DNA of 64,000 nucleotides from positions 1 through 64,000 of the forward strand of contig CAYGJD010000006.1 of assembly GCA_964350315.1 (NCBI GenBank). Reading direction: 5' to 3'. This stretch comes from JAJZEO01 sp964350315 (GTDB lineage: Bacteria; Chlamydiota; Chlamydiia; Chlamydiales; 2-12-FULL-49-11). Below the pieces are notes generated by a model. That model did not search any database. It had not been told where the DNA came from and worked only from the letters and a program-made list of their open reading frames with translations. Position 1 is the stretch's first letter; every line of letters begins with the position of its first letter. The position numbers and the translations under genes are program-made. Of this stretch, positions 46,614-56,800 are shown one piece after another.

Positions 46614-47060
46614 ATGCAAACAGTTCAGGAATTTCAAAAAAATAATACATTTTCAGACATGTGCAGTGACATAGGGCATAACATTCAAGACGATTGGGCA
46701 GGAACGGGGCTTACTACAGCTCTTTATGCAGTCCCTCTAATTGGTGGAATTTTTAAAGTTTTAGATTGGTGTGATCGTTGTCAAGGGGGATTTGGAGGGG
46801 TGTTTCCAAATCGAATGGATCTAGATCAAAAAGACCAAAAAATCACTTTTCTTAAAAAAGTCCATGAAACAACAAGAACAAGACAAACCTCCGATCTTCT
46901 GTACGTAATCGCTTCTTTGGTTTCTTTGGTTGTTTTTTCAGGAATTGGAATATCTTCTGTAGGCCTATTATTTACAGCAGCTGCGCCAACAATGTTTTGG
47001 GCTTCAGTCATGATTTTACACGCGCAAGATGCCTACAATAAAATTTTGAAAAAACTTTAG
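46614..47060 (+). CDS. Inc-like hydrophobic protein, tandem family member 1
   Basis: This 148-residue protein has a strong ribosome site (AAGGAG, 7 nt before ATG). It has no signal peptide. It has a first hydrophobic block (LTTALYAVPLIGGIFKVLDW) and, after a short charged loop, a long bilobed hydrophobic block (SDLLYVIASLVSLVVFSGIG onwards). The layout matches chlamydial inclusion-membrane proteins. It shares the motif LYAVPLIGxxxK with the three genes that follow. Function unknown. Confidence 0.72.
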   Translation: MQTVQEFQKNNTFSDMCSDIGHNIQDDWAGTGLTTALYAVPLIGGIFKVLDWCDRCQGGFGGVFPNRMDLDQKDQKITFLKKVHETTRTRQTSDLLYVIASLVSLVVFSGIGISSVGLLFTAAAPTMFWASVMILHAQDAYNKILKKL

Positions 47061-47066
47061 AGTAAA

Positions 47067-47849
47067 ATGGATCGAATTTCAGATTTTCGTGCCGCACCTT
47101 TTCATGTAGACGAGCTTTTTATTTCTCCTGATAAAAAGGCGACATGTAATGCCACTGAGTTTTATTTGACTAAGTGGAACATGAAAGAAAGATTTGTCAC
47201 CTGCTTTAAATCAGACTATAAAAGTCATTTACTTACGGTTGGTTTATATTCTGTTCCTCTGTTAGGAAGTGCAATTAAACTTGTAGATTTTATTATAGTT
47301 GGGCCACTTTTTCTAGGTTGGTATAATCGTCTTGAAAATAGCGAAGACATGCTGGAAAAATTTGAGTCTTTGCAGGGCAACATTTCTCAACTTCAGGTGA
47401 ATGATTTACTTTTTTATTTTTCGCGAGTCATTCATTTGTTTGCTCTTGCTGTATTGGGTTTCGCATTACCTGAGTTTATTTTTAGCTATGTTATCTCAGA
47501 TATCATTATTTCTATGTCGTGTATGTTAGTACGCTATTCTATGGGAAGAATTGGACTTGATAGACTTTTTAGAACGTATCAAAACTATGATCTTTTAAAT
47601 CTGAGAGAAATGGCAAAATCTAATCAACGAGCAGAAAGGGATGAAAATTTCAAAAATTTATTGTTCATTTTAAATCAAATTTTTCTAGTCTATTCCTCAG
47701 AAAGGGTTTCTTTTGCAAAGAAACTGATCGATTCAGGGGCTTATAACTCTTTAAGAAAAAAGTATGAACAAGCGACTCAACGGGCCCCACATATAGCAAT
47801 GAGTTGGGAGTTTATATATAATCGCCTAGAACAAGTTGCAGATTCATAA
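47067..47849 (+). CDS. Inc-like hydrophobic protein, tandem family member 2
   Basis: A 260-residue protein with the shared unit: LLTVGLYSVPLLGSAIKLVDF, then LQVNDLLFYFSRVIHLFALA and a second hydrophobic run. A cytosol-type C-terminal half (residues 160-260), rich in charged residues, is unique to this copy and could face the host or bacterial cytosol. It starts 6 nt after member 1. No signal peptide and no known domain. Confidence 0.7.
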   Translation: MDRISDFRAAPFHVDELFISPDKKATCNATEFYLTKWNMKERFVTCFKSDYKSHLLTVGLYSVPLLGSAIKLVDFIIVGPLFLGWYNRLENSEDMLEKFESLQGNISQLQVNDLLFYFSRVIHLFALAVLGFALPEFIFSYVISDIIISMSCMLVRYSMGRIGLDRLFRTYQNYDLLNLREMAKSNQRAERDENFKNLLFILNQIFLVYSSERVSFAKKLIDSGAYNSLRKKYEQATQRAPHIAMSWEFIYNRLEQVADS

Positions 47850-47929
47850 ATAGACCACGCGTTATATAATAAAAATTTACATTATAGTTAGAAATGTTTA
47901 TAATTTTTATATTAAACAGGGTGGTAACT

Positions 47930-48403
47930 ATGAATGTAGTGTATTCAAATAATGATTGTTCTTCTTTTTTTCAGCAAATTTATTTTGAAATTAAAGATGC
48001 TCCAAAAACTTCAGCGCTACAAACAGTTTTGTATGCTCTGCCTATCATAGGAGAAATTGGCAAGCTTTGTGAGTTGAGCTATCGATTTTCTGAAGGGTTT
48101 GATGGCTTCGAACAGAGAGCTGTAAATAAAGCAGGTCTTTTAAAAAAAGATTTTACAAAAGTTGAGTTTAACCAGGCTCTTTTACGAGAAGCAAGAAGGC
48201 GCCAAGCAGGCGATGTTCTTTATTTAGTAGCGAAAGTGATCCCAGTGGTTGTTTTTTCAGGCGCGTTGACACTGGCTTCAGGTACATCTGGGGTGCTGAT
48301 TCTCCTATATCTGATGTTATTTGTCATCATGGTTCTTCAAGCTCAGGTTGATTATTATGATGCCTCAAGACACACTTTGCTTATTTTATCTAAACCAAAA
48401 TAA
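47930..48403 (+). CDS. Inc-like hydrophobic protein, tandem family member 3
   Basis: I use the ATG at 47930 after AGGGTGG; an upstream start at 47894 adds a hydrophobic leader that the sister genes lack. The 157-residue protein has LQTVLYALPIIGEIGKLCEL, then RRRQAGDVLYLVAKVIPVVV and a second hydrophobic run. It is closest to member 1 in length and layout. The 80-bp gap upstream is very AT-rich. Confidence 0.68.
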   Translation: MNVVYSNNDCSSFFQQIYFEIKDAPKTSALQTVLYALPIIGEIGKLCELSYRFSEGFDGFEQRAVNKAGLLKKDFTKVEFNQALLREARRRQAGDVLYLVAKVIPVVVFSGALTLASGTSGVLILLYLMLFVIMVLQAQVDYYDASRHTLLILSKPK

Positions 48404-48479
48404 AACAAATTATTAAACAACAAATTGATAATTATTAATTTTTATGTTATTATATATAATTGTAAATTTGTAGGGTAAA

Positions 48480-49349
48480 ATGGAATTAACTAAACCTGCG
48501 ACAAAAGAAAATTTTATTTCTGAAGTTGCAAATCGATCAAAAACAAAGTTTCAGAATGATTTTGAGATGCATAAAAAAGAGCATCTTTTTCGTTTTGCCA
48601 TCTTTCTTATTCCTATTTTTGGAATGTCTTACAAAGCATATGAAGTTCTACTTACACCTTCGAGAATTAAAGAAATTTCTGACGCCCCATACCCACAAGA
48701 TGAGATTGATGCTAGAGTGCATAATTTAGTCACTGAGCTACAAGTAAGTGACTTGTTTTTTGGAATTGCTTCTTTAGTAGAGGTTGTTGCAAGCGTTGCT
48801 CTTGGTGTTGTTTCCTTTTATCTGATTCCTTTCTTTGTGTTTGGCGTAGTTGTGAAAACATCTTTGCTTATGATGAATAAAGAGGGCCTTAAGGATGGAT
48901 TTCATGAAATTTCAAAAAAGAAGATTTCTCTTCCCCATGTGAGGGTAAGTAGATCTGATGGAGATTTAACGCGAAGTGATTTTATAAAATTGGCAATTTA
49001 CTCGGTACTTTATTGTGTTCCCTATCTTGGCGTGACTTTGAAGAGGAATCAATCTCTATCTTTGCGTGCAGAGTACATACACAAAGATCTATCACAAAGA
49101 AGAGCTTTGCATATTGAGAAGATACAAGGGGTGCATGACAATTGCTTCTTTGTTGCAAAAGTAATTTCGCTTTCGATTATCATGGCATTAGCTGGGCTTG
49201 CGATCAGCCATCCTCTTTTCTTACTTATTCTTAGCGTTAGTGTTGTTGCCTTATCGTATTTTTCTGGGAAAGTTGACTTAGAAGAAGTCTTTGTTGGAGA
49301 GATTCGAGATTGGCGACATGCTAAAATGATTATTCAACAAACAAGCTAA
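48480..49349 (+). CDS. Inc-like hydrophobic protein, tandem family member 4 (two units)
   Basis: This 289-residue protein contains two copies of the family unit: HLFRFAIFLIPIFGMSYKA plus LQVSDLFFGIASLVEVVASV in the first half, and IKLAIYSVLYCVPYLGVTLK with VHDNCFFVAKVISLSIIMAL in the second. A fused duplication is the simplest explanation. The start follows GTAGGG. No signal peptide; no enzymatic motif. Confidence 0.7.
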   Translation: MELTKPATKENFISEVANRSKTKFQNDFEMHKKEHLFRFAIFLIPIFGMSYKAYEVLLTPSRIKEISDAPYPQDEIDARVHNLVTELQVSDLFFGIASLVEVVASVALGVVSFYLIPFFVFGVVVKTSLLMMNKEGLKDGFHEISKKKISLPHVRVSRSDGDLTRSDFIKLAIYSVLYCVPYLGVTLKRNQSLSLRAEYIHKDLSQRRALHIEKIQGVHDNCFFVAKVISLSIIMALAGLAISHPLFLLILSVSVVALSYFSGKVDLEEVFVGEIRDWRHAKMIIQQTS

Positions 49350-49419
49350 CATAAATAAATATTTGATTTTTAAAATAGATTGCATTACAACGGAAACTTC
49401 ATCTGTTTAGAGGAGTTGT

Positions 49420-50517
49420 ATGAAAAATCGTTGTTTTCTTTTTGGATCAATCTTATTACTATCTGGAAACGCATTTGCAAATGATCCAGCAAAGGAAAAG
49501 TCATCTAAAAAAATGACATGTCCTGAACCATCAAATCATCAAGTTTATGATGACTCGTTTTCTTTTGAATGCGATTTTCTTTATTGGTATGTAAGCCAAC
49601 AAGGAAATGCATATGCATCAACAGGTACCTATTTTCAAGATCCACCCTCATTAGTTTCTCTTACAGAAAAAGGGAGTGTTTACGCGCCAAGTTCTAAAAT
49701 GGAACCAGGCTTTAAAGTAGGGATGGGAGTAAACTTAGATCGAGATAATTGGGATCTTTTCTTTCGCTACTCTTGGATCAACTCACATCAAACATCAAGT
49801 GTTACATCTACTGACGCATATTCTGGGATTGTCCCGCTTTTTGTGTATGATATAGGAGGAGTTGGGGCTCTTAGTAAGACTGGTTTTGATACTCCTGGCT
49901 TAACGCGATATGTTTCAAGCTCTACTGGTGATTGGAGATTTTATCTTAATGCGATTGATGTTGAAGTTGCAAAATCGACCTATATCTCTACCTTGTTTTC
50001 GCTAAGATCACAGTTTGGATTAAAAGCGTCATGGCAATCAGAGAAACTTAAGCTTGCTTATCAAGTGAGTGGTAACTATGGAAATAATCTTGTTCAAACA
50101 GATCAAGATTTTTGGGGAGTAGGACCGCGCCTTGGAGTTGATTTAGATTTGTGTTTAGCCGAGCCAAAAGCCTTTTTAAAAGATTCTCCTCTTTCTATTA
50201 ATTTCATTTCATCAGCAGCTCTTTCCGCCCTTTATTCACAGTTTTCTGTGACTGCTAAATCATATGATACGATTGTTGGAAGTTATACCTCTGTCTTAAT
50301 TGCAAATCAAAAATATGTAGCTAAGAAGGTAACTCCATTAATGGAAGCTATGATTGGACTTGAGCTGAAAAAATCCTTTCAAAACTGTAGCCGTCTTGCT
50401 TTCTCTGCTGGGTGGGAGAATCAAATGTGGTTTGATATGAATCAACACAGTTCAAGTGTTGCAGACATTTCATTAACTCTATCAGGACTTACACTTAAAC
50501 TTCGTTATGACTACTAA
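49420..50517 (+). CDS. Lpg1974-family MOMP-like outer-membrane protein
   Basis: A 365-residue porin-like protein with signal peptide (CFLFGSILLLSGNAFA). Family motifs are FECDFLYWYVSQQGNAYAS, FKVGMGVNLDRDNWDLFFRY and DQDFWGVGPRLGVDLDL; it ends in an aromatic strand (LTLKLRYDY). It resembles the copies at 29284 and 30563. It follows the Inc-like cluster and precedes the propeller gene by 18 nt. Confidence 0.88.
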   Translation: MKNRCFLFGSILLLSGNAFANDPAKEKSSKKMTCPEPSNHQVYDDSFSFECDFLYWYVSQQGNAYASTGTYFQDPPSLVSLTEKGSVYAPSSKMEPGFKVGMGVNLDRDNWDLFFRYSWINSHQTSSVTSTDAYSGIVPLFVYDIGGVGALSKTGFDTPGLTRYVSSSTGDWRFYLNAIDVEVAKSTYISTLFSLRSQFGLKASWQSEKLKLAYQVSGNYGNNLVQTDQDFWGVGPRLGVDLDLCLAEPKAFLKDSPLSINFISSAALSALYSQFSVTAKSYDTIVGSYTSVLIANQKYVAKKVTPLMEAMIGLELKKSFQNCSRLAFSAGWENQMWFDMNQHSSSVADISLTLSGLTLKLRYDY

Positions 50518-50535
50518 ACTAGATAAGGATTTTGT

Positions 50536-51717
50536 GTGAGAAAGAAATTTGTGCTATTAGGAATTTTTTGTGGAGCAAGTCTACTTTTAATTTCTGCTGT
50601 TCCTTCAATGAAGGAAGTAACATCCGATGAGATAACTGAAACATTCACAGGAAGTGGTCTTGAGGCCCCAACAGCAGGGGTTGTTAATTCTGATGGGAAT
50701 TGTTTTGTTTGTTCCTATACGGATAGTACAAACACTGGAAGCGTTTCTTATGTAGATACTTCAAATGGAGATCAAACAAAAATTACACCGAATGATTTTG
50801 AGAAGAGCCCTATTGGGATAGCTCTTTTGGATGATACGGGATATTTTATAGCATTCGACTCTTGGATTTTATACCGATTTAATGCAGTATCAAATACTAT
50901 GAAAACAAATCTACCATTTAACTCACTCTATTCTCCATCTTCCATGGCAATTTATGATGGTAAAGCCTATATACTTTGCCATCGTTCAGGTTATCAACAA
51001 CTATACCTGGTTGTCATTGATCTAACAACTGAGGATATTACCTACCACACAATAACAACAGATCTTGGTTATACTAGTTATTTTCCAGGAACAATTGCCA
51101 TCACAGATGATGGAATTGCTGTCATAAATGCCAGTGCTGGGGTAAATTCTTTTCAAGAGATAGTTGTTATTGCAGTTGATTTGGCTACAAACACGCGCAT
51201 TAATGCAGTAGTTCTTTCAGATACGAGAGAAACAGCAGAACCAGGGCAAACATTATATTATGTTCAAGGGGTGACTGCTGTTACTGGAAATAAGGCATAC
51301 ATTTCAAACTTTTATCAAGACCGTGTTGATGTTTTAGAGGTCTCTTCATCAGGAGTAACTGATTCGGGAGTTTCTATCGATAATTTGTCTGGTCCCGTCG
51401 GAGTTTTTGCTAACTCTAATGATGAAATTTATGTAGGGAATTTTGGAACATTTAGTAGCGGGTCATCAAGTACAACTGTGACTGTTATAAGCTCTTTAAA
51501 TGACACAATAAGCAGATCAATTTCAGGATTTAGTTCCCCAAATGCAATTTTTGGTGAAGGGCCTGACGGTGAAGTATATGTGATGGAGAATACGTTAGCT
51601 TCTAATCAAACAAGCTCAGGAACTTTTATAGGTCCATCGGGTGGTTTAAGAGAGCTCAGTAGTGAGGCGTTTCGTCTTAATAGGGGAGCATTTACTAGAC
51701 GTAAGGGTGCCTTTTGA
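50536..51717 (+). CDS. Secreted propeller-like protein
   Basis: A 393-residue protein read from GTG, with a signal peptide (FVLLGIFCGASLLLISA). It contains repeated units with GVVNSDGNCFVCSYTDSTN, GIALLDDTGYFIAF, VTAVTGNKAYISNFYQDRVD and GVFANSNDEIYVGNFG, resembling NHL or SMP-30-like beta-propellers. The C-terminus is basic (LNRGAFTRRKGAF). Ligand unknown. Its stop overlaps the mtgA start (TTGA). Confidence 0.75.
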   Translation: MRKKFVLLGIFCGASLLLISAVPSMKEVTSDEITETFTGSGLEAPTAGVVNSDGNCFVCSYTDSTNTGSVSYVDTSNGDQTKITPNDFEKSPIGIALLDDTGYFIAFDSWILYRFNAVSNTMKTNLPFNSLYSPSSMAIYDGKAYILCHRSGYQQLYLVVIDLTTEDITYHTITTDLGYTSYFPGTIAITDDGIAVINASAGVNSFQEIVVIAVDLATNTRINAVVLSDTRETAEPGQTLYYVQGVTAVTGNKAYISNFYQDRVDVLEVSSSGVTDSGVSIDNLSGPVGVFANSNDEIYVGNFGTFSSGSSSTTVTVISSLNDTISRSISGFSSPNAIFGEGPDGEVYVMENTLASNQTSSGTFIGPSGGLRELSSEAFRLNRGAFTRRKGAF

Positions 51718-52454
51718 TTCTGAGTAAGAGTATAAAGCATTTTAAGAGGGTTTGCTTCTTTGCCTTTCTTTTTCTTTTGATCGTTCCAGTTTTCCAAGTT
51801 GCCTATTACAAATGGATGAATCCTTGTTATAGCAATTTAATGTTGATTAGGCGTTTTGCAGATAAAAATCCTATCTTACTATACGATTTGCGAAAAACTT
51901 GGGTAAAAAAGGATGAGGTGTCACAGCATTTGATTTTGACCGTTTGCATGGCAGAAGATGTAACATTCTTTTCTCACAATGGAGTGAGTTTTAGTTCTCT
52001 AGTTTTGGCTTTGGAGAAAGATCTAGCAGGAAAGAAAACGCCTGGTTATAGCACAATTACGCAGCAAACGGCTAAAAATCTTTTTCTCTTTCCAAAGAGA
52101 AGTTATTTTCGAAAGGCGATAGAAGTCTATTATGCTCTCTTAATGGAAGTGATGTGGGGGAAGGACCGGATTTTAGAGGTGTATTTAAATATCATAGAAC
52201 TCGGTGAGGGTATTTTTGGGATTGAAAAAGGGGCACAAAATTGGTTCCAAAAATCTGCAAAGGATCTTTGTTTTGATGAGTCGTGCTTACTTGTAACGAT
52301 TCTTAATCAACCAAGAAAGTTGAGTCCTTTAAAGCCTGAGGGGATTGTAATGCTTAAGGCTTCTCATTTTTATAAAAAAGGGTATAGAAAAGCTGCATCT
52401 TTCAAAAATGCCCCTCCTGTACATTCTGAAAAACAACTTTTTCAAATAGTATAA
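51714..52454 (+). CDS. mtgA: Monofunctional peptidoglycan transglycosylase
   Basis: A 246-residue GT51 enzyme that polymerises lipid II into glycan strands. A membrane anchor at residues about 11-28 precedes the motif AEDVTFFSHNGVSF, then STITQQTAKNLFLFPKRSYF, KDRILEVYLNIIELGEGIFG and AQNWFQKSA. It is read from TTG overlapping the previous stop. The genus Chlamydia is generally described as lacking such enzymes, whereas environmental chlamydiae are reported to have MtgA, so this supports the lineage call. Confidence 0.92.
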   Translation: MILSKSIKHFKRVCFFAFLFLLIVPVFQVAYYKWMNPCYSNLMLIRRFADKNPILLYDLRKTWVKKDEVSQHLILTVCMAEDVTFFSHNGVSFSSLVLALEKDLAGKKTPGYSTITQQTAKNLFLFPKRSYFRKAIEVYYALLMEVMWGKDRILEVYLNIIELGEGIFGIEKGAQNWFQKSAKDLCFDESCLLVTILNQPRKLSPLKPEGIVMLKASHFYKKGYRKAASFKNAPPVHSEKQLFQIV

Positions 52455-52467
52455 AATTATTTTTTCG

Positions 52468-53832
52468 TCATGTTGACATGCATTCTTTGAACCGTTTGGC
52501 GATATTTGAATGACTTTGCTGTTTTGATTGAATCGCCTCTTGAAAAGTCTTTTCTGTGGCATAGATTGTAATCTGCTTTTTAGCTCTTGTGATTGCTGTG
52601 TAGACCATTTCTCGTGTGTAGCTCTTATCGCTTTCTGGCAAGATTAGGTGGACGTGATCAAACTCGCTTCCTTGGCTTTTATGGATTGAAATAGCAAAGG
52701 CATATGAGTAGTGAGAAAGAAGGGGCATGGGGTAGCTTTTTATCTCTTCTCCCTGAGTGAATGTAGCTATTCCATCTTCACAAACACCGATATCACCATT
52801 CATTAAGGAGAGTTTGTAGTCGTTTTGTGTGATCATAATGGGCTTTTTTTTATAAAAAAGATGGGCTTGGTTACACATCTCACTTCCTAAGGCTCCCTTT
52901 TTATAAGGGGTAAGGATGACGCTTTTCTCATCAAGAAGAATTGGGGGTGATTGGGGAAGGGGTTTCAATAATGAAAGAGCTGGAGTTGCGTCTCCTTGTC
53001 GTATCGCTGAAGCAAGTGATTTTAACGATGAGATATCTGTACGTTTGGTTTCATTGAGATTGATTGAGACGATTGAATCAAGGTTGCAAAGGTCGTTAAA
53101 AATAGCTCCTGTTTCAACAGGGGGGAGTTGGTCTGGATCGCCCATTAATACAACATGTGTATGTGGCAGGATTGATTCAAAAACGAGTTTAAACAACTTG
53201 ATGTCGATCATAGAACACTCATCAATAAGAAGAAGATCACAAACGATCGGCTGCTTGCTCTTTGTGTAGTCATCTCCTTGGCGAATATTCAAAAGTGAGT
53301 GAAGAGTTTTTGTTTTTGCAGCGGCATGCTTAATTCTATAGGCAGCTTTTCCTGTTGGGGCGGTGGCGATGACTTTTGCGTTTGGGTTTTTTGCGATCAG
53401 GGCATCGATTGCGCAATTTGCAAGAAATGTTTTGCCTGTGCCAGGGCCACCTGTAATGACGACAAGTTTGTTTGCAAAAATGGCATCAAAGGCATCTTTT
53501 TGCACTGGGTAAAGGGTTGAGGGTGGTGTCGGTTTGCAAAGAGAGAGTTTCGTGTTTTTTGCAACTCTTGCAAGGTTGTGTGCAAGAGATGATTCAAGAT
53601 CAAAATTACGTCTTAAGTAACACTCATCATTTTCAAAAACGATCGGAGAATTCTCTTGTCTTGCAAGATCAAGGATTTCTTCTGGAAGGGTTGTTTTTTC
53701 TGTTTTTATAAAGAGTTTTCCTTCTCTACTTTCAAAAAATAAGTTCGATAAAAAGTGATGCGCTTCATTTGAGGCTGATGGAAGAAGAGTGTGTGCATAA
53801 AGTGTGTCAATAGTTGCTAAAGGATGGCTCAT
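52468..53832 (-). CDS. recD: Exodeoxyribonuclease V alpha subunit
   Basis: A 454-residue RecD-type helicase, shorter than E. coli RecD (about 600) and missing much of its N-terminal domain. The Walker A motif VITGGPGTGKTFLANC, LLIDECSMID, VVLMGDPDQLPPVETGAIF and the C-terminal FAISIHKSQGSEFDHV are present. It is the 5'-3' motor of RecBCD. Its ATG overlaps the recB stop (ATGA), so recC-recB-recD are one unit. Confidence 0.94.
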   Translation of the reverse strand: MSHPLATIDTLYAHTLLPSASNEAHHFLSNLFFESREGKLFIKTEKTTLPEEILDLARQENSPIVFENDECYLRRNFDLESSLAHNLARVAKNTKLSLCKPTPPSTLYPVQKDAFDAIFANKLVVITGGPGTGKTFLANCAIDALIAKNPNAKVIATAPTGKAAYRIKHAAAKTKTLHSLLNIRQGDDYTKSKQPIVCDLLLIDECSMIDIKLFKLVFESILPHTHVVLMGDPDQLPPVETGAIFNDLCNLDSIVSINLNETKRTDISSLKSLASAIRQGDATPALSLLKPLPQSPPILLDEKSVILTPYKKGALGSEMCNQAHLFYKKKPIMITQNDYKLSLMNGDIGVCEDGIATFTQGEEIKSYPMPLLSHYSYAFAISIHKSQGSEFDHVHLILPESDKSYTREMVYTAITRAKKQITIYATEKTFQEAIQSKQQSHSNIAKRFKECMST

Positions 53833-56800
53833 ACAGCGCCTCCTAAGATAAGTTGAAGATCAAATTTTTCAGGCTTGTAAAGATAAAGGCCATTTTCTCC
53901 TCCTCTTAAGAAAAAGTAAATCGATCCTCCAAAAGAGTGAGGAGAAGTAAGGTTGGATGTGTAAATCTCTAGCGCACGTGCATATATCGCTGCTTGCTTC
54001 TTATAATCGTGATCATCCATCGCTTTATCGAGTGATTCTTGTGTATATTCTGGAAGGTAGTTCATTTTCCAATCGAGGATATAGAATTTTTCTTGGTGGA
54101 AAAAGACAAGATCGACAAACCCTTTAATGTTCACGTTCTCTTTTAAGTTAAAGAAAAATGAGGATTCTTGAAGCATGTTTTCAGGGGGGACATCACAGAG
54201 GCTAAAACCATCGATTTGTGTATGAAAGGCTGTGTAGATGACATTAAAGGCCTCTTTTTTCCACTCATTTAGATGTGTGTAACTCAGATCATTTTCAATA
54301 AGAGCTTTAATTGCTTCTTCTTTCCATGGGTAATATAGGCCATTTTCGATGATTTTTTCAAAGAGGAGGTGGAAGATGTTTCCAGTGTGCGCGCCATAGG
54401 GAAGAAGGGTTTCATCTTTTTCAATCGGTGTTGTGAAAGTATGGCTTTTTTTTGCTAAAGAGGAAAACGAGGTCATTCTAGGAGAGGTTTCGTTTAGTGT
54501 AACGATACACCTTTCTTCATTGTTATCTTTAGAACTTTCTTGCTGAATATTGAGGTCAAAGTTCTCATGATCAATGTTTTTTGCTTCTAAAGAAAGATTT
54601 GCAAGAGCCTCTGTTACACTATCTATTGTGAGAGTAGAGATTTGGTCGTATACCTCTTCTTGTGAGAGGGTTTTGTTTGCAGTTAGAGAGGCAAGAAAAA
54701 GTTCAGCAGGAGATGCAGTTCCGAGTTTTGTGGGGCTTTTTTTCTCTTCTATACAAAAAGGAAGAAGGAGTCTTGATTTTGCTCTTGTCAGTGCGACGTA
54801 AAAAAGGCGCATTTTTTCTTGGTCAAGTGCGTTTAAGTGGTTTTTAGTATCTTGATGATCTGCTGCAAAACGAATGATTTTTTGCTGATGACTTTTTGTA
54901 AATTCTTGCTTTGCTTTCGAGGGGGCAATGATTCCAATGGGAAAGACAATTTCAAATTCAAGCCCTTTACTCATGTGCATTGTCATCACATAAACAGAGT
55001 TTGAATCGTTGAGTGGGCGTCTTTTTAATGAAGGAGCTTCAAGATCATTTCGTTTTCTTAAGCGCGCGATTGCATCAAGGGGAGAGTTTCTATCTTGATT
55101 GAAGATCAGTTCAATTGTCTGCATTAAATCATTGTAGGTTTGCCCATCGCGAGCAGCATTTTCTATAATTGGACGTTCATAAAAAGTTTCATTGAGGAGT
55201 GCGCGTAAAAAAGTGGAGGCATCATAGGCAGAAAAACGCATTTGAAGAGCAGAAAATTTTGTAATTGCATCAGAAAGTTTTGGATCGTTTAAATCAGTTG
55301 AGATCATTTCAAGTGGCCACCCAACAAATGGGTGTAGAAGAAACTGATTAAAAAGGGATGTATCCCTCACATTGGCTGCTATTTTTAACGAAAGTTCAAC
55401 AAAACGGAAGGCTTCGCAATCAATAATCGTATCTGTTGCAGTTGAGAGATAAGAAATGTTTTTCTCTTCTAATACTTTTGTCATGCGACTTGCTTGAAAG
55501 CGGTCTTTTACAAGGATTGCACAATCAGAAAGGGGACGCCCTTCTTCATTTTTTAAGCGGCAAATTTCATTGGCAACAAACTGCAGGATTTGGTCTTCCC
55601 CTTTTGTTGTAGTAATGGCAAGGAGGCCAACGCTATCATCAAGATCTTTTCCAGCGGTAATTGGTTCGTAAGGGAGAGAAAATGTTTGTGTAATTTTTTC
55701 TTGATTGAATATGCGGTTGAGAGCGTGAATGAGCGATTTACTACTTCTGTAATTTGTTGTTAACAAATACGTTTGAAAAAACGATTCCTTTGCTTTTAGA
55801 TATGTTCCAAGATCGGCTCCACGAAATCCATAAATTGATTGTTTAGGATCGCCGACAACAACAAATGGATCGGCACTGTGAAAAAACAAAGAGGAAAAAA
55901 TTGTCCATTGTTTTGGATCGGTATCTTGAAATTCATCGATGATGATCGATGAATATTTACTTTTAAGCAAATTACAAAAAAGTTTGTTGTCTATTTTTGC
56001 AAGCATTGCGTCGAGCAAGTAGTTTGGATTTTTCATTGCAATGAGATCAACGCGCGCTTTTGCTTTTGTTGCAAGGCGCATAAATGTAATCAGGGGATCG
56101 GCCGATTCTAAAACTAGAGGTTTCAAGAGCTCGATTTCATTTTTGTAATGCAGGGAAAGATCACGAGCAGATTTACCACTTTTCATATTGTCATTTGAAA
56201 GAAGCGAAAAAATTGAGGGTGATGATGCAATTAACTCTTCAAAATTTTCAATCGATTCGATTTGTTTCTCGATAAATGGAAATAAAGTGCCACTTCGGTC
56301 AGCACACTTTTTATGGATTGTTGCAAGGGCGTAGAGATCGCTTTTAAGCAACTCTTTGTCTAGTGAATGTATGATTCGATCAAAAGATGATTTCATTGTT
56401 GTGTAGGGCAAGTAATCGGCAATTTCAGTATCTTGCCCAAGAAAAGAAGAGATTTTTTTGACAAGTTTTTGCACGTCACGTTGAAAGTGAGACATGAGTC
56501 GCATAAGTTGTGCCGGACTAAATTCTTGGTCATCGAGAGTTGTTCGCAAAGTATCTAAAATTGCAGAATGCACTTCACTTTGTTTTTCCTCGCTTTCAGG
56601 ATCTTCGTGAGTTAGTGAGAGTCCAACTTCAAATGCAAATTCACTTAACGATCTGTGACAAAATGAATGGATAGTGTGTATTTGTGCCTCTTCAATCAAG
56701 GCAAGATTGTTTTCAAGAGTAAGCGCCTCTTCAGAACCTATTTTTGCCTGCGCTAATGCCTCTTGTAAGTTTTCATAGATTCGCCTTTTTAGGTCTCGCA

